A DNA stretch of 64,000 nt from the NCBI GenBank assembly GCA_963692465.1, contig OY829943.1:1612001-1676000 (forward strand), read 5' to 3'. The notes under the pieces are model-generated. The model worked only from the letters and a program-made list of their open reading frames with translations. It did no database searches and was not told the DNA's origin. Of this stretch, positions 1 through 8,669 are shown piece by piece. Positions within the stretch are counted from its first letter, which is position 1; each line of letters opens with the position of its first letter. The DNA comes from JAUZOB01 sp963692465 (GTDB lineage: Bacteria > Bacteroidota > Bacteroidia > Bacteroidales > Prolixibacteraceae). The position numbers and the translations under genes are program-made.

Positions 1-1668
1 CAGTACCTTGGCTTTTACGTCATTAGTGAATCCCTTTATAAACTCTTGCAATGGATCTTTTAATTCAGGAAGATCAACTGTCCGATACCGGCCCAGATGT
101 GCCTTTTGAGCTGCAATAGCAATAGCTTTATCAATCCCGCCTAACTGATCGACGAGACCTAGTTTCTGAGCCATTTCACCAGTCCACACTCTGCCTTGTC
201 CAATTTCATCAACCCGGGCATAAGGCATCCTTCTTCCCTCTGAAACATGGCTCACGAAAGAAGAATAGCCCCTTTCGATATAGGCCTGAATCAAATTCTT
301 CTCAGAAGGATCAAGAGCTCTGACCAGAGAAGGCATATCACTATGCTTATTAGTCATGGCCCGATCAAAGGTTACTCCGAGTTTGTTTTCAAGTAAATTC
401 TTAGCATTGGGAATCATTCCGAATATTCCGATTGAACCCGTAATGGTATTCGGTTGTGCCACAATGAGTGTTGCGGAACAGGCCATATAATATCCACCCG
501 ATGCAGCAACATCTCCGAAAGATGCAATAACCGGTTTAACTCTTTTGGCCAGATCAACTTCCCGCCACATGATCTCTGACCCCATTGCGCTTCCACCGGG
601 AGAATTTATTCTTAAGACAATGGCTTTTATTGAAGAGTCCTCACGGGCTTTCCGTATTTCACGAGCCATTTCGTCGGAATCAATTGACTGACTACCTCCG
701 CCGTCCATGTCTATTTCACCAACCGCATAGATGACGGCAATCTTGTCTTTCGCCAGTCCTTTGCCATCAGAAGACTTAAGAGTCTTCGAATAATCAGCTA
801 TCGAAACAGATGGAATATCTTTATCAGTTGAAGCCCCGGTTAGTTTACGAAGATCATCCAGAACCTGATCTTTATATTTTAATCCGTTAATAAGACCTGC
901 TTTGACAGCCACTTCGGGACCCTGAAAGGTCAAAACATTATCAGCAAGCTGCTGCAAACCCGCAACAGGAACTTTTCTTCTTTCGGAGATACCAGACAGC
1001 ATGTGACTCCAAAGTCCGTTAATATAGGCCTGAACCTGCAAACGATTAGCCGGACTCATCTTGTCTTGTATATAGGGTTCAACAGCCGATTTAAATTTTC
1101 CATGCCGAATAACCTGAACCTCTACGCCTAATTTATCCAGCGCCTTTTTATAAAAAGCTCTTTCCGAACTAAGTCCCCTAAAATCAAGAACTCCGGCCGG
1201 ATTAATAAAGATACTATCGGCAGCCGTCGACAAATAATAAGCGGGCTGAGTCATCGCATCAGAATATGCATAGATAAATTTCCCCGATTTCTTGAAATTG
1301 AGTAATGCATTACGAATCTCTTCGACCGTTGCCATTCCCGACTGAATCGCCGAAAGATTCAAATAAATACCTTTGATCCTATCATCTGTTTTGGCTTGGT
1401 TTATTGAACCAAGAATTTGGTTCAGTCCAAGTTGCTGTAACGAATGAATTCCGGGAATATCTAAACCTGCAAGAGGATTTTTTTCACCCCGTTCGACAAT
1501 CGGACAATCTAATTTAATACTTAGAACAGAATTGTCTTTTACATCAACCGTTTTATCCGCAGTCGAGACTGCAATGGAAATAATCCCAAAACTGATTAGT
1601 AAAATAAGAATCAGTGCAACCAAAGTGCCCAGCAAGGATGCTAAAGCGTACTTGAAGAAATTTTTCAT
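1..1668 (-). CDS. sppA: Signal peptide peptidase SppA, 67K type (C-terminus cut by window edge)
   Basis: Membrane-anchored serine protease that degrades cleaved signal peptides in the cytoplasmic membrane. The visible 556 codons start at an ATG (1668) followed by one N-terminal membrane segment (about residues 7-33). Two ClpP/crotonase-like halves follow. The N-terminal half carries GKFKSAVEP, whose Lys193 matches the catalytic lysine of E. coli SppA. The C-terminal half carries DVAASGGYY, whose Ser390 matches the nucleophile. The frame is still open at base 1, so only the last residues are missing. It is divergent from folK. I did not recognise a convincing promoter in the 99-base gap. Confidence 0.95.
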   Translation of the reverse strand, partial: MKNFFKYALASLLGTLVALILILLISFGIISIAVSTADKTVDVKDNSVLSIKLDCPIVERGEKNPLAGLDIPGIHSLQQLGLNQILGSINQAKTDDRIKGIYLNLSAIQSGMATVEEIRNALLNFKKSGKFIYAYSDAMTQPAYYLSTAADSIFINPAGVLDFRGLSSERAFYKKALDKLGVEVQVIRHGKFKSAVEPYIQDKMSPANRLQVQAYINGLWSHMLSGISERRKVPVAGLQQLADNVLTFQGPEVAVKAGLINGLKYKDQVLDDLRKLTGASTDKDIPSVSIADYSKTLKSSDGKGLAKDKIAVIYAVGEIDMDGGGSQSIDSDEMAREIRKAREDSSIKAIVLRINSPGGSAMGSEIMWREVDLAKRVKPVIASFGDVAASGGYYMACSATLIVAQPNTITGSIGIFGMIPNAKNLLENKLGVTFDRAMTNKHSDMPSLVRALDPSEKNLIQAYIERGYSSFVSHVSEGRRMPYARVDEIGQGRVWTGEMAQKLGLVDQLGGIDKAIAIAAQKAHLGRYRTVDLPELKDPLQEFIKGFTNDVKAKVL

Positions 1669-1767
1669 AATTGTTATTGAAGTGGAGCCGAATAATACAA
1701 AAAAAAATTCTAACCTTTGAATAGGTATTCAAACAATGTTATAAATTACAACGTTTAGATAAAAAAG

Positions 1768-2250
1768 ATGGCAACAGCATATCTTATTCTCGGGGGAAAC
1801 CAAGGGGATGGAGCAGAATATCGCCTTCGATCGATTGAGAAAATCGAAAAAGAGGGAGGGATTATTAAAACTTTTTCTCCTGTTTATCGCACTGAGCCAT
1901 GGGGGTTTAAAAGCAAGGACTTTTTCTGGAATCAAGTCATCGGACTGAAAACAGAGTTGGAACCGGAGGCACTGCTGGACATTCTACTTACTATTGAGAC
2001 GCAATTGGGCAGAACACGAAAAAATCAAGGCTATGAGTCGCGGCCTATCGACATCGACATCCTTTATTACGATAGCCAGATCATCTCAACCCAACGACTG
2101 ATTGTCCCACACCCACGCATTCAGTCCCGAAGATTTGTTTTAAGTCCCTTATGTGATCTCATCCCTGATTTTGTTCACCCTGTTTTAAAAAAGACCAATC
2201 GTCAGCTTCTCGAGATGTGTGATGATCCTGGTGAGGTTTTTCGTTTATAA
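1768..2250 (+). CDS. folK: 6-hydroxymethyl-7,8-dihydropterin pyrophosphokinase
   Basis: Transfers pyrophosphate from ATP to hydroxymethyl-dihydropterin in folate synthesis; cytoplasmic. The 160-residue length is typical. It opens with the LGGNQGD motif (family form LGSNxGD), has the YRTEPWG segment, and contains the HPPK signature RPIDIDILYYD around residues 90-105 with the metal-binding Asp pair. The ATG at 1768 is directly before the conserved first strand, so the start is secure. recX begins 8 bases after the stop, suggesting a folK-recX transcript. Confidence 0.95.
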   Translation: MATAYLILGGNQGDGAEYRLRSIEKIEKEGGIIKTFSPVYRTEPWGFKSKDFFWNQVIGLKTELEPEALLDILLTIETQLGRTRKNQGYESRPIDIDILYYDSQIISTQRLIVPHPRIQSRRFVLSPLCDLIPDFVHPVLKKTNRQLLEMCDDPGEVFRL

Positions 2251-2258
2251 GAAGTAGC

Positions 2259-2714
2259 ATGAAAAAAGATATTGCATTAAACAGGGCCGCGTCCATTTGC
2301 AGTAAGTCGGAAAAATGCAGACAGGACATCCGGAAGAAGCTCGAAGGATGGGAGTTGTCAGAGGAAGACACAGATGAGATTGTTCAGAAACTAATCGAAG
2401 ATAAGTTTATTGACGAATCACGTTATGTTCGTTTCTTCGTTCATGATAAATTTCATTTCAACCGATGGGGAAAAATAAAAATAGCCTATGAACTTCACGG
2501 CAAAGGAATCTCAGATCAGTACATTCAAACAGCTATTGGACAGATAGAAGATGCCGAATATAAAGAAACACTGACCAAACTTCTGAAAGATAAAAGACCG
2601 GGAATAAAAGCAAAAGATTCATGGGATCTACGAAGTAAATTACTCCGTTTTGCAAGAAGTCGCGGATTTGAAACTGAATTAGCATTAAGAATTATCGATT
2701 CTTTCGAAATCTAA
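2259..2714 (+). CDS. recX: Regulatory protein RecX
   Basis: RecX modulates RecA filament growth. The 151 residues show the family pattern of tandem three-helix repeats: ALNRAASICSKSEKCRQDIRKKL at the N-terminus, then a DEIVQKLIEDKFIDESRYVRFFVHDK segment and NRWGKIKIAYELHGKGIS, which match the RecX core (L...FIDD.RYA..FV....G...I..EL..KGI). It follows folK by 8 bases and is not next to recA here. A promoter for lysC begins directly after its stop codon. Confidence 0.88.
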   Translation: MKKDIALNRAASICSKSEKCRQDIRKKLEGWELSEEDTDEIVQKLIEDKFIDESRYVRFFVHDKFHFNRWGKIKIAYELHGKGISDQYIQTAIGQIEDAEYKETLTKLLKDKRPGIKAKDSWDLRSKLLRFARSRGFETELALRIIDSFEI

Positions 2715-2717
2715 TAT

Positions 2718-2751
2718 TTTGTTTTTAACATCATTCTATTTAATATTTTTG
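2718..2751 (+). promoter_or_regulatory. Promoter of lysC (TTTG-N22-TATTTTTG)
   Basis: TATTTTTG at 2744-2751 fits the Bacteroidota -7 consensus TAnnTTTG exactly. A TTTG lies at 2718-2721, with a spacing of 22, slightly longer than the usual 19-21. The lysC ATG is 45 bases downstream. Confidence 0.55.
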
Positions 2752-2796
2752 TACTGCAAAAGAGAATAGAACATTTAAAAAAGCAGAATCGCTAAA

Positions 2797-4047
2797 ATGG
2801 AAGTATTCAAATTCGGGGGAGCTTCGGTTAAGAATGCCGAAGGAGTCAGAAATCTGACTAATATCCTGAGAAAAAACTCAGGAAGGAAAATCGTTGTTGT
2901 TTCTGCAATGGGGAAAATAACTAATGCATTGGAAGACGTTGTCCGACAATATTTTTATAAAAAAGACGGACTTTTTTCAACGATTGATCAAATCAGACAA
3001 TTCCACCTAAACATCTGCAATTCTTTATTCAACTTTAATGATGATATTTTCAAAGATCTTCAGGATATCTTTCAGGCGCTGGAACTCCGGGTACAAAAAG
3101 ATCCTTCGCTTGATTATGATTATGAATATGATCAGATTGTATCTCTCGGAGAAATTATTTCAACAAAGATTGTCGGTGCTTACCTGTGTAAAGAGGGATT
3201 CGAGAGCAAATGGATTGATATCAGAACCTGTCTGCGTACCGATTCAACTTTCAGGGAAGGAATTGTTAATTGGAAGTTATCAGGAGAACTGATGTCACGC
3301 ACCTTCACGTTTAACGACACCCAGCTATACATCACCCAGGGGTTTATCGGATCGACCAATAGCGATCTGACCACAACACTCGGGCGCGAAGGATCAGATT
3401 ACACCGCTGCAATTCTGGCGAGCCTGCTTAATGCAGAAAGGGTGGTTATATGGAAAGATGTTCCCGGAATACTCAATGCCGATCCGCAATACTTTGAGGC
3501 AACACATAAACTGGAAGAAATATCCTACCGGGAAGCGATTGAACTCTCTTATTCCGGAGCAAAGATTATTCATCCCAAAACCATTAAACCACTTGAGAAT
3601 AAGAAGATTCCTCTCTACGTTAATTCATTCATCAATCCAGATGAAAGAGGAACGATTATTCACTACATTGATCACAAGATCGAACTGGTTCCGGTTTTTA
3701 TTATGAAGAAAGATCAGGTTCTTCTTACGGTGACACCCCGTGATTTCTCATTTGTGATGGAAGAAACCCTCTCAAAAGTCTTTGCTATTCTGGCAGAGAT
3801 GCGAATAAAAGTGAATCTAATTCAACATTCCGCACTCAATTTCTCGGTCGCAATCGACATGCCGGAGCGAGGCATTGATCCGCTAATCAAAGAAATAGAA
3901 AAACAGTTCGAAGTAAGATACAACACTAATCTGGATTTAATTACCATAAGGCATTTCAACCAGGAAGCCATCGACCAGGTAACATTGTTGAAAAACATCT
4001 TCGTTGAGCAGAAAACAAGATCTACGGTTCGTCTACTGATTCAATAA
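2797..4047 (+). CDS. lysC: Aspartate kinase, monofunctional
   Basis: Phosphorylates aspartate, the first step to lysine, threonine, methionine and diaminopimelate. The protein starts MEVFKFGGASVK, the KFGGxS nucleotide-binding motif of aspartokinases. It has TTLGREGSDYTAA around residues 190-205 and the VWKDVPGI loop around 218-225, and ends in an ACT-type regulatory region from about residue 290. At 416 residues it lacks a homoserine dehydrogenase domain. asd, the next enzyme of the pathway, is in this window at 13.4 kb but in a separate unit. It has its own promoter upstream and a strong hairpin downstream. Feedback control through the ACT domains is expected from the family; the effector cannot be read here. 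Confidence 0.93.
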   Translation: MEVFKFGGASVKNAEGVRNLTNILRKNSGRKIVVVSAMGKITNALEDVVRQYFYKKDGLFSTIDQIRQFHLNICNSLFNFNDDIFKDLQDIFQALELRVQKDPSLDYDYEYDQIVSLGEIISTKIVGAYLCKEGFESKWIDIRTCLRTDSTFREGIVNWKLSGELMSRTFTFNDTQLYITQGFIGSTNSDLTTTLGREGSDYTAAILASLLNAERVVIWKDVPGILNADPQYFEATHKLEEISYREAIELSYSGAKIIHPKTIKPLENKKIPLYVNSFINPDERGTIIHYIDHKIELVPVFIMKKDQVLLTVTPRDFSFVMEETLSKVFAILAEMRIKVNLIQHSALNFSVAIDMPERGIDPLIKEIEKQFEVRYNTNLDLITIRHFNQEAIDQVTLLKNIFVEQKTRSTVRLLIQ

Positions 4048-4075
4048 TTCCGGACTTGAATACAATAAACAACAG

Positions 4076-4118
4076 AAAGTCCTGTCAGAAAACAATGAAT
4101 AATTCTGACAGGACTTTT
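4076..4118. terminator. Bidirectional terminator between lysC and the 4.1-kb gene
   Basis: A 14-bp perfect stem (4076-4089 with 4104-4117, core AGTCCTGTCAGA) encloses a 14-base loop, with A/T runs on both outer sides. It lies between two convergent genes and can serve both. Confidence 0.85.
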
Positions 4119-4132
4119 AATTTGTATTTGGG

Positions 4133-5275
4133 CTATTTCAAATCTTCAAAGTAAACTCTACCGGCAAAGTCTCTTGCACTTCCAGGCGCATAGTTTGAGA
4201 AATCGAGCGTAGCGACTTCGGTAAACTGGCTGCCAATTGCATCGGTCTTTTCATCTGAATAATGAACAACAAGACTAAGCTGGCGGGGAACATAAGAATC
4301 TCCATACTTTGTATAAACACAAGAAGCATCATAACTAACCGGTCGTTTTTTCCCGTCTTTCACGGCATAAGACCGACCGTGTTCTGACCAATTATCTGAG
4401 ACGCCATGAAATTCATTCTTTAATATGGCATAATTATCTTTCGAGATATAAATACGTCCGTCCAGTTTCCGGATATTAAAATCTCCGGAATGGAGAAAAT
4501 CAGCTTTCCGCAAAGAGTAACGAACAACGAATACCGGCTTGCCTTCAAGCATCGTTTCCGGATCTGTCGAAAGATCAAAATCATTCATATATTCGCGGTC
4601 GAGAACATTTCCGGGGCACCTAACGATATCAAGATTCAGTAAATCATCCATATTGGTCATCCCGTCAGCCAGATTACGGACCTGAAAACTCCGCTTCACG
4701 TTACTAAAGCGATATCCCCGATCAGCAAATGCCTCTTTATAATCGCGCTGTTTATAACCTGCACGATCAGAATACTCAACATCTGCTTCACGAATCCGCT
4801 GCATTGCATTATCCGACCTGAATTCCGAACGATAGACCGCATTGGAAAATAAAGGTCCCTGCCAGTAATTTTGCCCGATATGATCAATGACTTCTTTAAT
4901 TAAACCATAGGCTACACGCGACTGAGCAGTTACTTCTACATCGCTCAGCTTATAAGATTGCGATTCCATCTTTAAGAGTAAGGGCTTTTGTGCTGCAAGA
5001 TCCGCAACACTCATTCGTATAGTCGTAAAGCCCATTGCCGTAATGGCTACCATTTTATCTTTCATAGAAGAAGGAATGCTAACATTAAAAGAGCCATTTG
5101 CATCACAAGCAACGCCAATGTAGGTTCCTTCAACACCTAAATTTGCAAATTCAACCCCTCCTTCTGTTTCTTTATTGACAACTCGTCCCGTAAGGGAAAT
5201 CTTATCAGTCTCCTGCCCAGCAAGAGTTCCAGCCCAAGTGGATAATATAAGAAAGAAAAAAATGAGTTTGTTCAT
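4133..5275 (-). CDS. Exported carboxypeptidase-regulatory-like domain protein
   Basis: Exported protein of 380 residues with a Sec signal peptide (MNKLIFFFLILSTWAGTLAG, cleaved near residue 20). Residues about 25-100 form a CarboxypepD_reg-like beta-sandwich (ISLTGRVV...VEFANLGVEGTYIGVACDANGSFNVSIP). The rest (EVIDHIGQNYWQGPLF..., KPVFVVRYSL, RKLDGRIYISKDNYAILKNEF) resembles the outer-membrane-associated regulatory-domain proteins common in Bacteroidota. No TonB plug or barrel is present, so it is not a SusC-type receptor. It is divergent from the lipoprotein gene. Substrate and role are unknown. Confidence 0.8.
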   Translation of the reverse strand: MNKLIFFFLILSTWAGTLAGQETDKISLTGRVVNKETEGGVEFANLGVEGTYIGVACDANGSFNVSIPSSMKDKMVAITAMGFTTIRMSVADLAAQKPLLLKMESQSYKLSDVEVTAQSRVAYGLIKEVIDHIGQNYWQGPLFSNAVYRSEFRSDNAMQRIREADVEYSDRAGYKQRDYKEAFADRGYRFSNVKRSFQVRNLADGMTNMDDLLNLDIVRCPGNVLDREYMNDFDLSTDPETMLEGKPVFVVRYSLRKADFLHSGDFNIRKLDGRIYISKDNYAILKNEFHGVSDNWSEHGRSYAVKDGKKRPVSYDASCVYTKYGDSYVPRQLSLVVHYSDEKTDAIGSQFTEVATLDFSNYAPGSARDFAGRVYFEDLK

Positions 5276-5337
5276 ACGATTTCGTTGATGTTTTATAAAT
5301 TCAACAACTAAATTAGCATTTCAATTGACGCTTTTAG

Positions 5338-5345
5338 TATTTTTG
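5338..5345 (+). promoter_or_regulatory. -7 element (TATTTTTG) of the coiled-coil lipoprotein gene
   Basis: Exact match to TAnnTTTG, ending 18 bases before the ATG at 5364. It lies downstream of the in-frame alternative start at 5325, so it decides for 5364. No clear -33 box is seen. Confidence 0.55.
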
Positions 5346-5363
5346 GTCTTAAAATATCATAAA

Positions 5364-5957
5364 ATGAAAAGGATTAGTATTTTCAGAATAGTCTCCGGCT
5401 TATTTATCTTCCTGATACTGGCAGGGTGCGTTTCAAAAAAGAAGTTCCTCGCCATGCAGGATCTCAAGATTAAAGCCGAAACCCGGGTAAGTGAACTGAC
5501 CGATCAGACACTAAGACAGACAGTCTATATCGATTCCTTGAAGAAGGAATTCAACCAGATGAAATATGAGCTAAGCGAAAGTAATGCCATAAAAGACAGC
5601 AAAGCCGATTCTTTAACCCGCCAGTTCAATCGGGCAACATCAGCCTTTTCAGAAAAGAATGCCGGACTGGAAGAAAAAGTTTATGATTTCGAATTCGAAA
5701 AAAGAAAGTTAAGCGATCAAGTCAGTGACCTTCAGCTTAAAAATCAAGCTTTGAAAAACAAATTAGATGAATCGGCAACTCAGCTTTCACAACTTAAAGG
5801 TTCATCAGGAACTGCTGATTCCGACTTACAACGCCTCACTCAAGAGAATGCCAGTCTGAAAGCTCAGATTGATTCGAAAGATCAGGAAATAAAAACACTC
5901 CAAACTGACCTTAACAATTTGAAGACGAGCCTCACAAAGTCGAAGAAAAGGAGGTAA
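5364..5957 (+). CDS. Coiled-coil lipoprotein (OmpA-family-like N-terminus, no OmpA domain)
   Basis: Small exported lipoprotein, 197 residues. The start at 5364 gives MKRISIF... with a hydrophobic core and lipobox LAGC (Cys22). VSKKKFLAMQDLK follows, the stretch seen at the start of many Bacteroidota OmpA/MotB-type lipoproteins. Residues about 35-190 are almost entirely heptad-rich (SELTDQTLRQ..., DLQRLTQENASLKAQIDSKDQEIKTLQ) and end in a basic tail KSKKRR. The peptidoglycan-binding OmpA domain that usually follows is absent. It may be a periplasmic spacer or a trimmed OmpA relative. A strong terminator follows 15 bases after the stop. Confidence 0.8.
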   Translation: MKRISIFRIVSGLFIFLILAGCVSKKKFLAMQDLKIKAETRVSELTDQTLRQTVYIDSLKKEFNQMKYELSESNAIKDSKADSLTRQFNRATSAFSEKNAGLEEKVYDFEFEKRKLSDQVSDLQLKNQALKNKLDESATQLSQLKGSSGTADSDLQRLTQENASLKAQIDSKDQEIKTLQTDLNNLKTSLTKSKKRR

Positions 5958-5972
5958 CCCAAATATTCCGAC

Positions 5973-6014
5973 AAAAAAGCGGGATTGCTAAATGATGAGC
6001 AATCCCGCTTTTTT
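5973..6014. terminator. Terminator after the lipoprotein gene (bidirectional)
   Basis: A 17-bp stem (5973-5989 with 5998-6014) of the form A6-GCGGGATTGCT / AGCAATCCCGC-T6 with an 8-base loop. It lies between convergent genes and has U-tracts in both directions. Confidence 0.9.
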
Positions 6015-6038
6015 AATCAATTCACTTACAAACACAAT

Positions 6039-8504
6039 TTATTCGTACAGACTTTGCTGTACAGATTGTTGAACCGCCACGACTAACGAATCAGCCGTAT
6101 AATTCTGAGGATAAATCGGACTTAAAAAGTTCACCTCTATTTTCGTAAATGGTCTCGGAATAAATGCTCCGCTAGGTAGCGCTTTGTAGGCCCCTTTTAT
6201 CGAAACCGGAATAACTGGAATATTTAATTCGGTGCTCAATATGGCAAAAGTCTTTTTAAATTCCCCCAGTTCCCCCGATTTAGTACGGGTTCCTTCCGGA
6301 AAGATCACGATTTTCTTTCCCTGTTTCAAGACCTCTGCAAGTTTTTGAATAGATTCCATCAGGTTATTATCCAGATCCATAACAATCACATTATTCTTGC
6401 TTGCCAGGAATCGAAGAGCCCAATTATTAACATGTTTCTTTTTAGCATAAAAATAGGTGTTCTTTAAAGCTTTTCGTTTCAGATAAGCCGTAAAGAGAAA
6501 AGCATCCAGAAAACTCTGATGATTGGGTGCAAAAATACAAGGTCCTTCAGGAATGTTCTCAATACCCTTCCTGTGTATTCTAAAACCAAGCATTAGAACC
6601 CCTCTGGAAAGAATCCGAATCAAGTTCTGGGTAGGCCATGACGTTGGCAGTTTTACCGAAACTTTACTTTTTAATGTTTCAGACCAGTTTACCTGGTCGG
6701 TGTTAAACCACTTTTTCTTCTCCCTGATATGCTCGACCATTGCCTTAACCGAAGGAAACTTAAACAGATTTTCCTCTTCGATCTTAACCCCAAATGCACG
6801 TTCAATGAAGTCAATCAGACTAAGCTTTCCCAACGAGTCAAGTGCAATATCAAATTCCAGATGATCATCAGGAGAAATATCGGTATCAACCAGGCTCTCG
6901 ATAAAACTCTTTACCGCCTTATATTCTTCCGTGTCAGGCTGTTCTGATAGTTTGGCTTTTTCTTTCGAAGTAGCATGAAGAAGAGACTCCAATTTATAAT
7001 GTTGTATTTTTCCAAGACGGGTACGGGGTAACACCTCTTTAATAAGGGTGAAATGCATGACCCGTTTATAGGAACTTGCCTCCTTATTATATATTGATAA
7101 AACATTCTCTCTAAAATAGAGCTCCGGATTTTCTACTTTTAGTGCTGAAAGGACTTTTAAATCAGGGAGTATAACAGCATGAAGTGCATTATTATGAAGG
7201 AACACTCCAACTTCACTGACACAAGCAGAAACCTTCTCTATCTTCTGTTCCAGTTCAACAGGATTTACATTTTTTCCATTAGGAAGAATAATAATTTCCT
7301 TTTTCCTTCCGGTTATTCTTAAATAGCCTTTTTCATCCAGATAACCAAGATCACCGGTATAAAGCCACCCGTCCCGCAAAACCTCAGCCGTTTCTTCAGG
7401 TCGATTATAGTATCCTTTCATAATACTTGGACCTTTAGCAACAATTTCGCCATCACGAATTTCGACTTGTAAACCAGGAAGTGCCTGACCGGTAGTTCCA
7501 AGTACCACTTTCCCCGGACGGGGAAATGTAATCATAGGAGAAGCTTCCGTCATTCCGAATCCTTCAAGGATTTCAAAACCCAAGGTTGTAAAAAAAGATC
7601 CCACCTCGCGATTTAACGCAGCTCCGCCTGAGACTAAATAACGCAAATGACCACCTAATCCTTCATGCACCTTAGCAAATACTTTCTTAGCCAATGCGGG
7701 ATTTTTCGTCCACCGTACAATCATAAACAGAAGTCGGGCAATAACATTCGAATCAATTTTAGCCTTAATGCCTTTATAAATCAATTCATATAAACGCGGA
7801 ACTCCTATTATGATCGCAACCTGATTGTTTTTTAAAGTCTCCATCAACTCAGACGACTGCATGGAAGGAGCAAATACCACACTGGATCCGACAGTCAATG
7901 GACAAACTAATGACCCGACCAGGGGTAAAACATGATGCAAAGGCAAGAGAATCAAAACCTGTCGATCAGCATTAAATATTTCCACATCTTTCGATACGGC
8001 ATCAATATTCGCCTTTATATTGAAAAATGACAACATGACTCCCTTGGGATTTCCGGTCGTTCCCGAAGTATAAATAATTATTGCGATTTTATCATCATCT
8101 TCCGGATCCCTCCATTGATTATTGGGATCATAGGCAGGCAACTCTGTTTCTCCGAAAAAGAGAATCTCAGGCTGATAAGAAAGTTGCTCTTTGACCCGTT
8201 CCAGATTTTCCTTCATTGACGGACTGACAAAGACAAGTTCGGGCTTACAGTCATTCAGCATGTATGCGACATCATCAACGGATGCCATATAATCAATCGG
8301 AACCGGAATACAATCATTTTGCCAAGCAGAGAAGAAAGCGAATGCCCATTGCGAGCTATTCTCTCCGTAGATGGCAACCTTAGAGTATTTTTTAGCCCGA
8401 TATATCTCCGAATAGATACAAATATTCTCGAATAACTCTCCGTAGGTATATCGTTCTGTTTTGGTAATTATTGCTATTCTTGTTAAATCCTCTTTACTAA
8501 TCAT
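6039..8504 (-). CDS. Acyl-activating enzyme - acyl carrier protein - PlsC acyltransferase fusion
   Basis: Three-domain lipid enzyme of 822 residues. Residues about 1-520 form an AMP-dependent acyl ligase with the phosphate-binding loop YTSGTTGNPKG (145-155), GFGMTEASP and YTGDLGYLDEKGYLRITGRKKE. An acyl-carrier domain follows with the 4'-phosphopantetheine attachment site DSL (Ser557). The C-terminal third is a PlsC-type acyltransferase with NHQSFLD (His662/Asp667, the HX4D motif) and FPEGTRTKSG. Inference: it activates a free fatty acid, loads its own carrier, and acylates a lysophospholipid or related acceptor, like E. coli Aas with an added carrier. The start is 8504, because a TATTTTTG element lies at 8558-8565, downstream of the longest-frame start at 8579. 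Confidence 0.9.
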   Translation of the reverse strand: MISKEDLTRIAIITKTERYTYGELFENICIYSEIYRAKKYSKVAIYGENSSQWAFAFFSAWQNDCIPVPIDYMASVDDVAYMLNDCKPELVFVSPSMKENLERVKEQLSYQPEILFFGETELPAYDPNNQWRDPEDDDKIAIIIYTSGTTGNPKGVMLSFFNIKANIDAVSKDVEIFNADRQVLILLPLHHVLPLVGSLVCPLTVGSSVVFAPSMQSSELMETLKNNQVAIIIGVPRLYELIYKGIKAKIDSNVIARLLFMIVRWTKNPALAKKVFAKVHEGLGGHLRYLVSGGAALNREVGSFFTTLGFEILEGFGMTEASPMITFPRPGKVVLGTTGQALPGLQVEIRDGEIVAKGPSIMKGYYNRPEETAEVLRDGWLYTGDLGYLDEKGYLRITGRKKEIIILPNGKNVNPVELEQKIEKVSACVSEVGVFLHNNALHAVILPDLKVLSALKVENPELYFRENVLSIYNKEASSYKRVMHFTLIKEVLPRTRLGKIQHYKLESLLHATSKEKAKLSEQPDTEEYKAVKSFIESLVDTDISPDDHLEFDIALDSLGKLSLIDFIERAFGVKIEEENLFKFPSVKAMVEHIREKKKWFNTDQVNWSETLKSKVSVKLPTSWPTQNLIRILSRGVLMLGFRIHRKGIENIPEGPCIFAPNHQSFLDAFLFTAYLKRKALKNTYFYAKKKHVNNWALRFLASKNNVIVMDLDNNLMESIQKLAEVLKQGKKIVIFPEGTRTKSGELGEFKKTFAILSTELNIPVIPVSIKGAYKALPSGAFIPRPFTKIEVNFLSPIYPQNYTADSLVVAVQQSVQQSLYE

Positions 8505-8557
8505 TATAACACTTTTAGTTTTTCTTCTCTGCGACAACATCACAGAAATTGAGTTCG

Positions 8558-8565
8558 CAAAAATA
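8558..8565 (-). promoter_or_regulatory. -7 element of the acyl-activating fusion gene
   Basis: Minus-strand TATTTTTG, exact TAnnTTTG. Transcription would begin near 8551, giving a leader of about 45 bases to the ATG at 8504. Confidence 0.5.
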
Positions 8566-8669
8566 ATGTTTCTTAACAATTATTATCCGCAATATCAACG
8601 AAATAAACAAACAACCCAACGCTCTGGTTTAGCAATTCATCAGACTGCAGCGACAATGCATTGGCCTTT

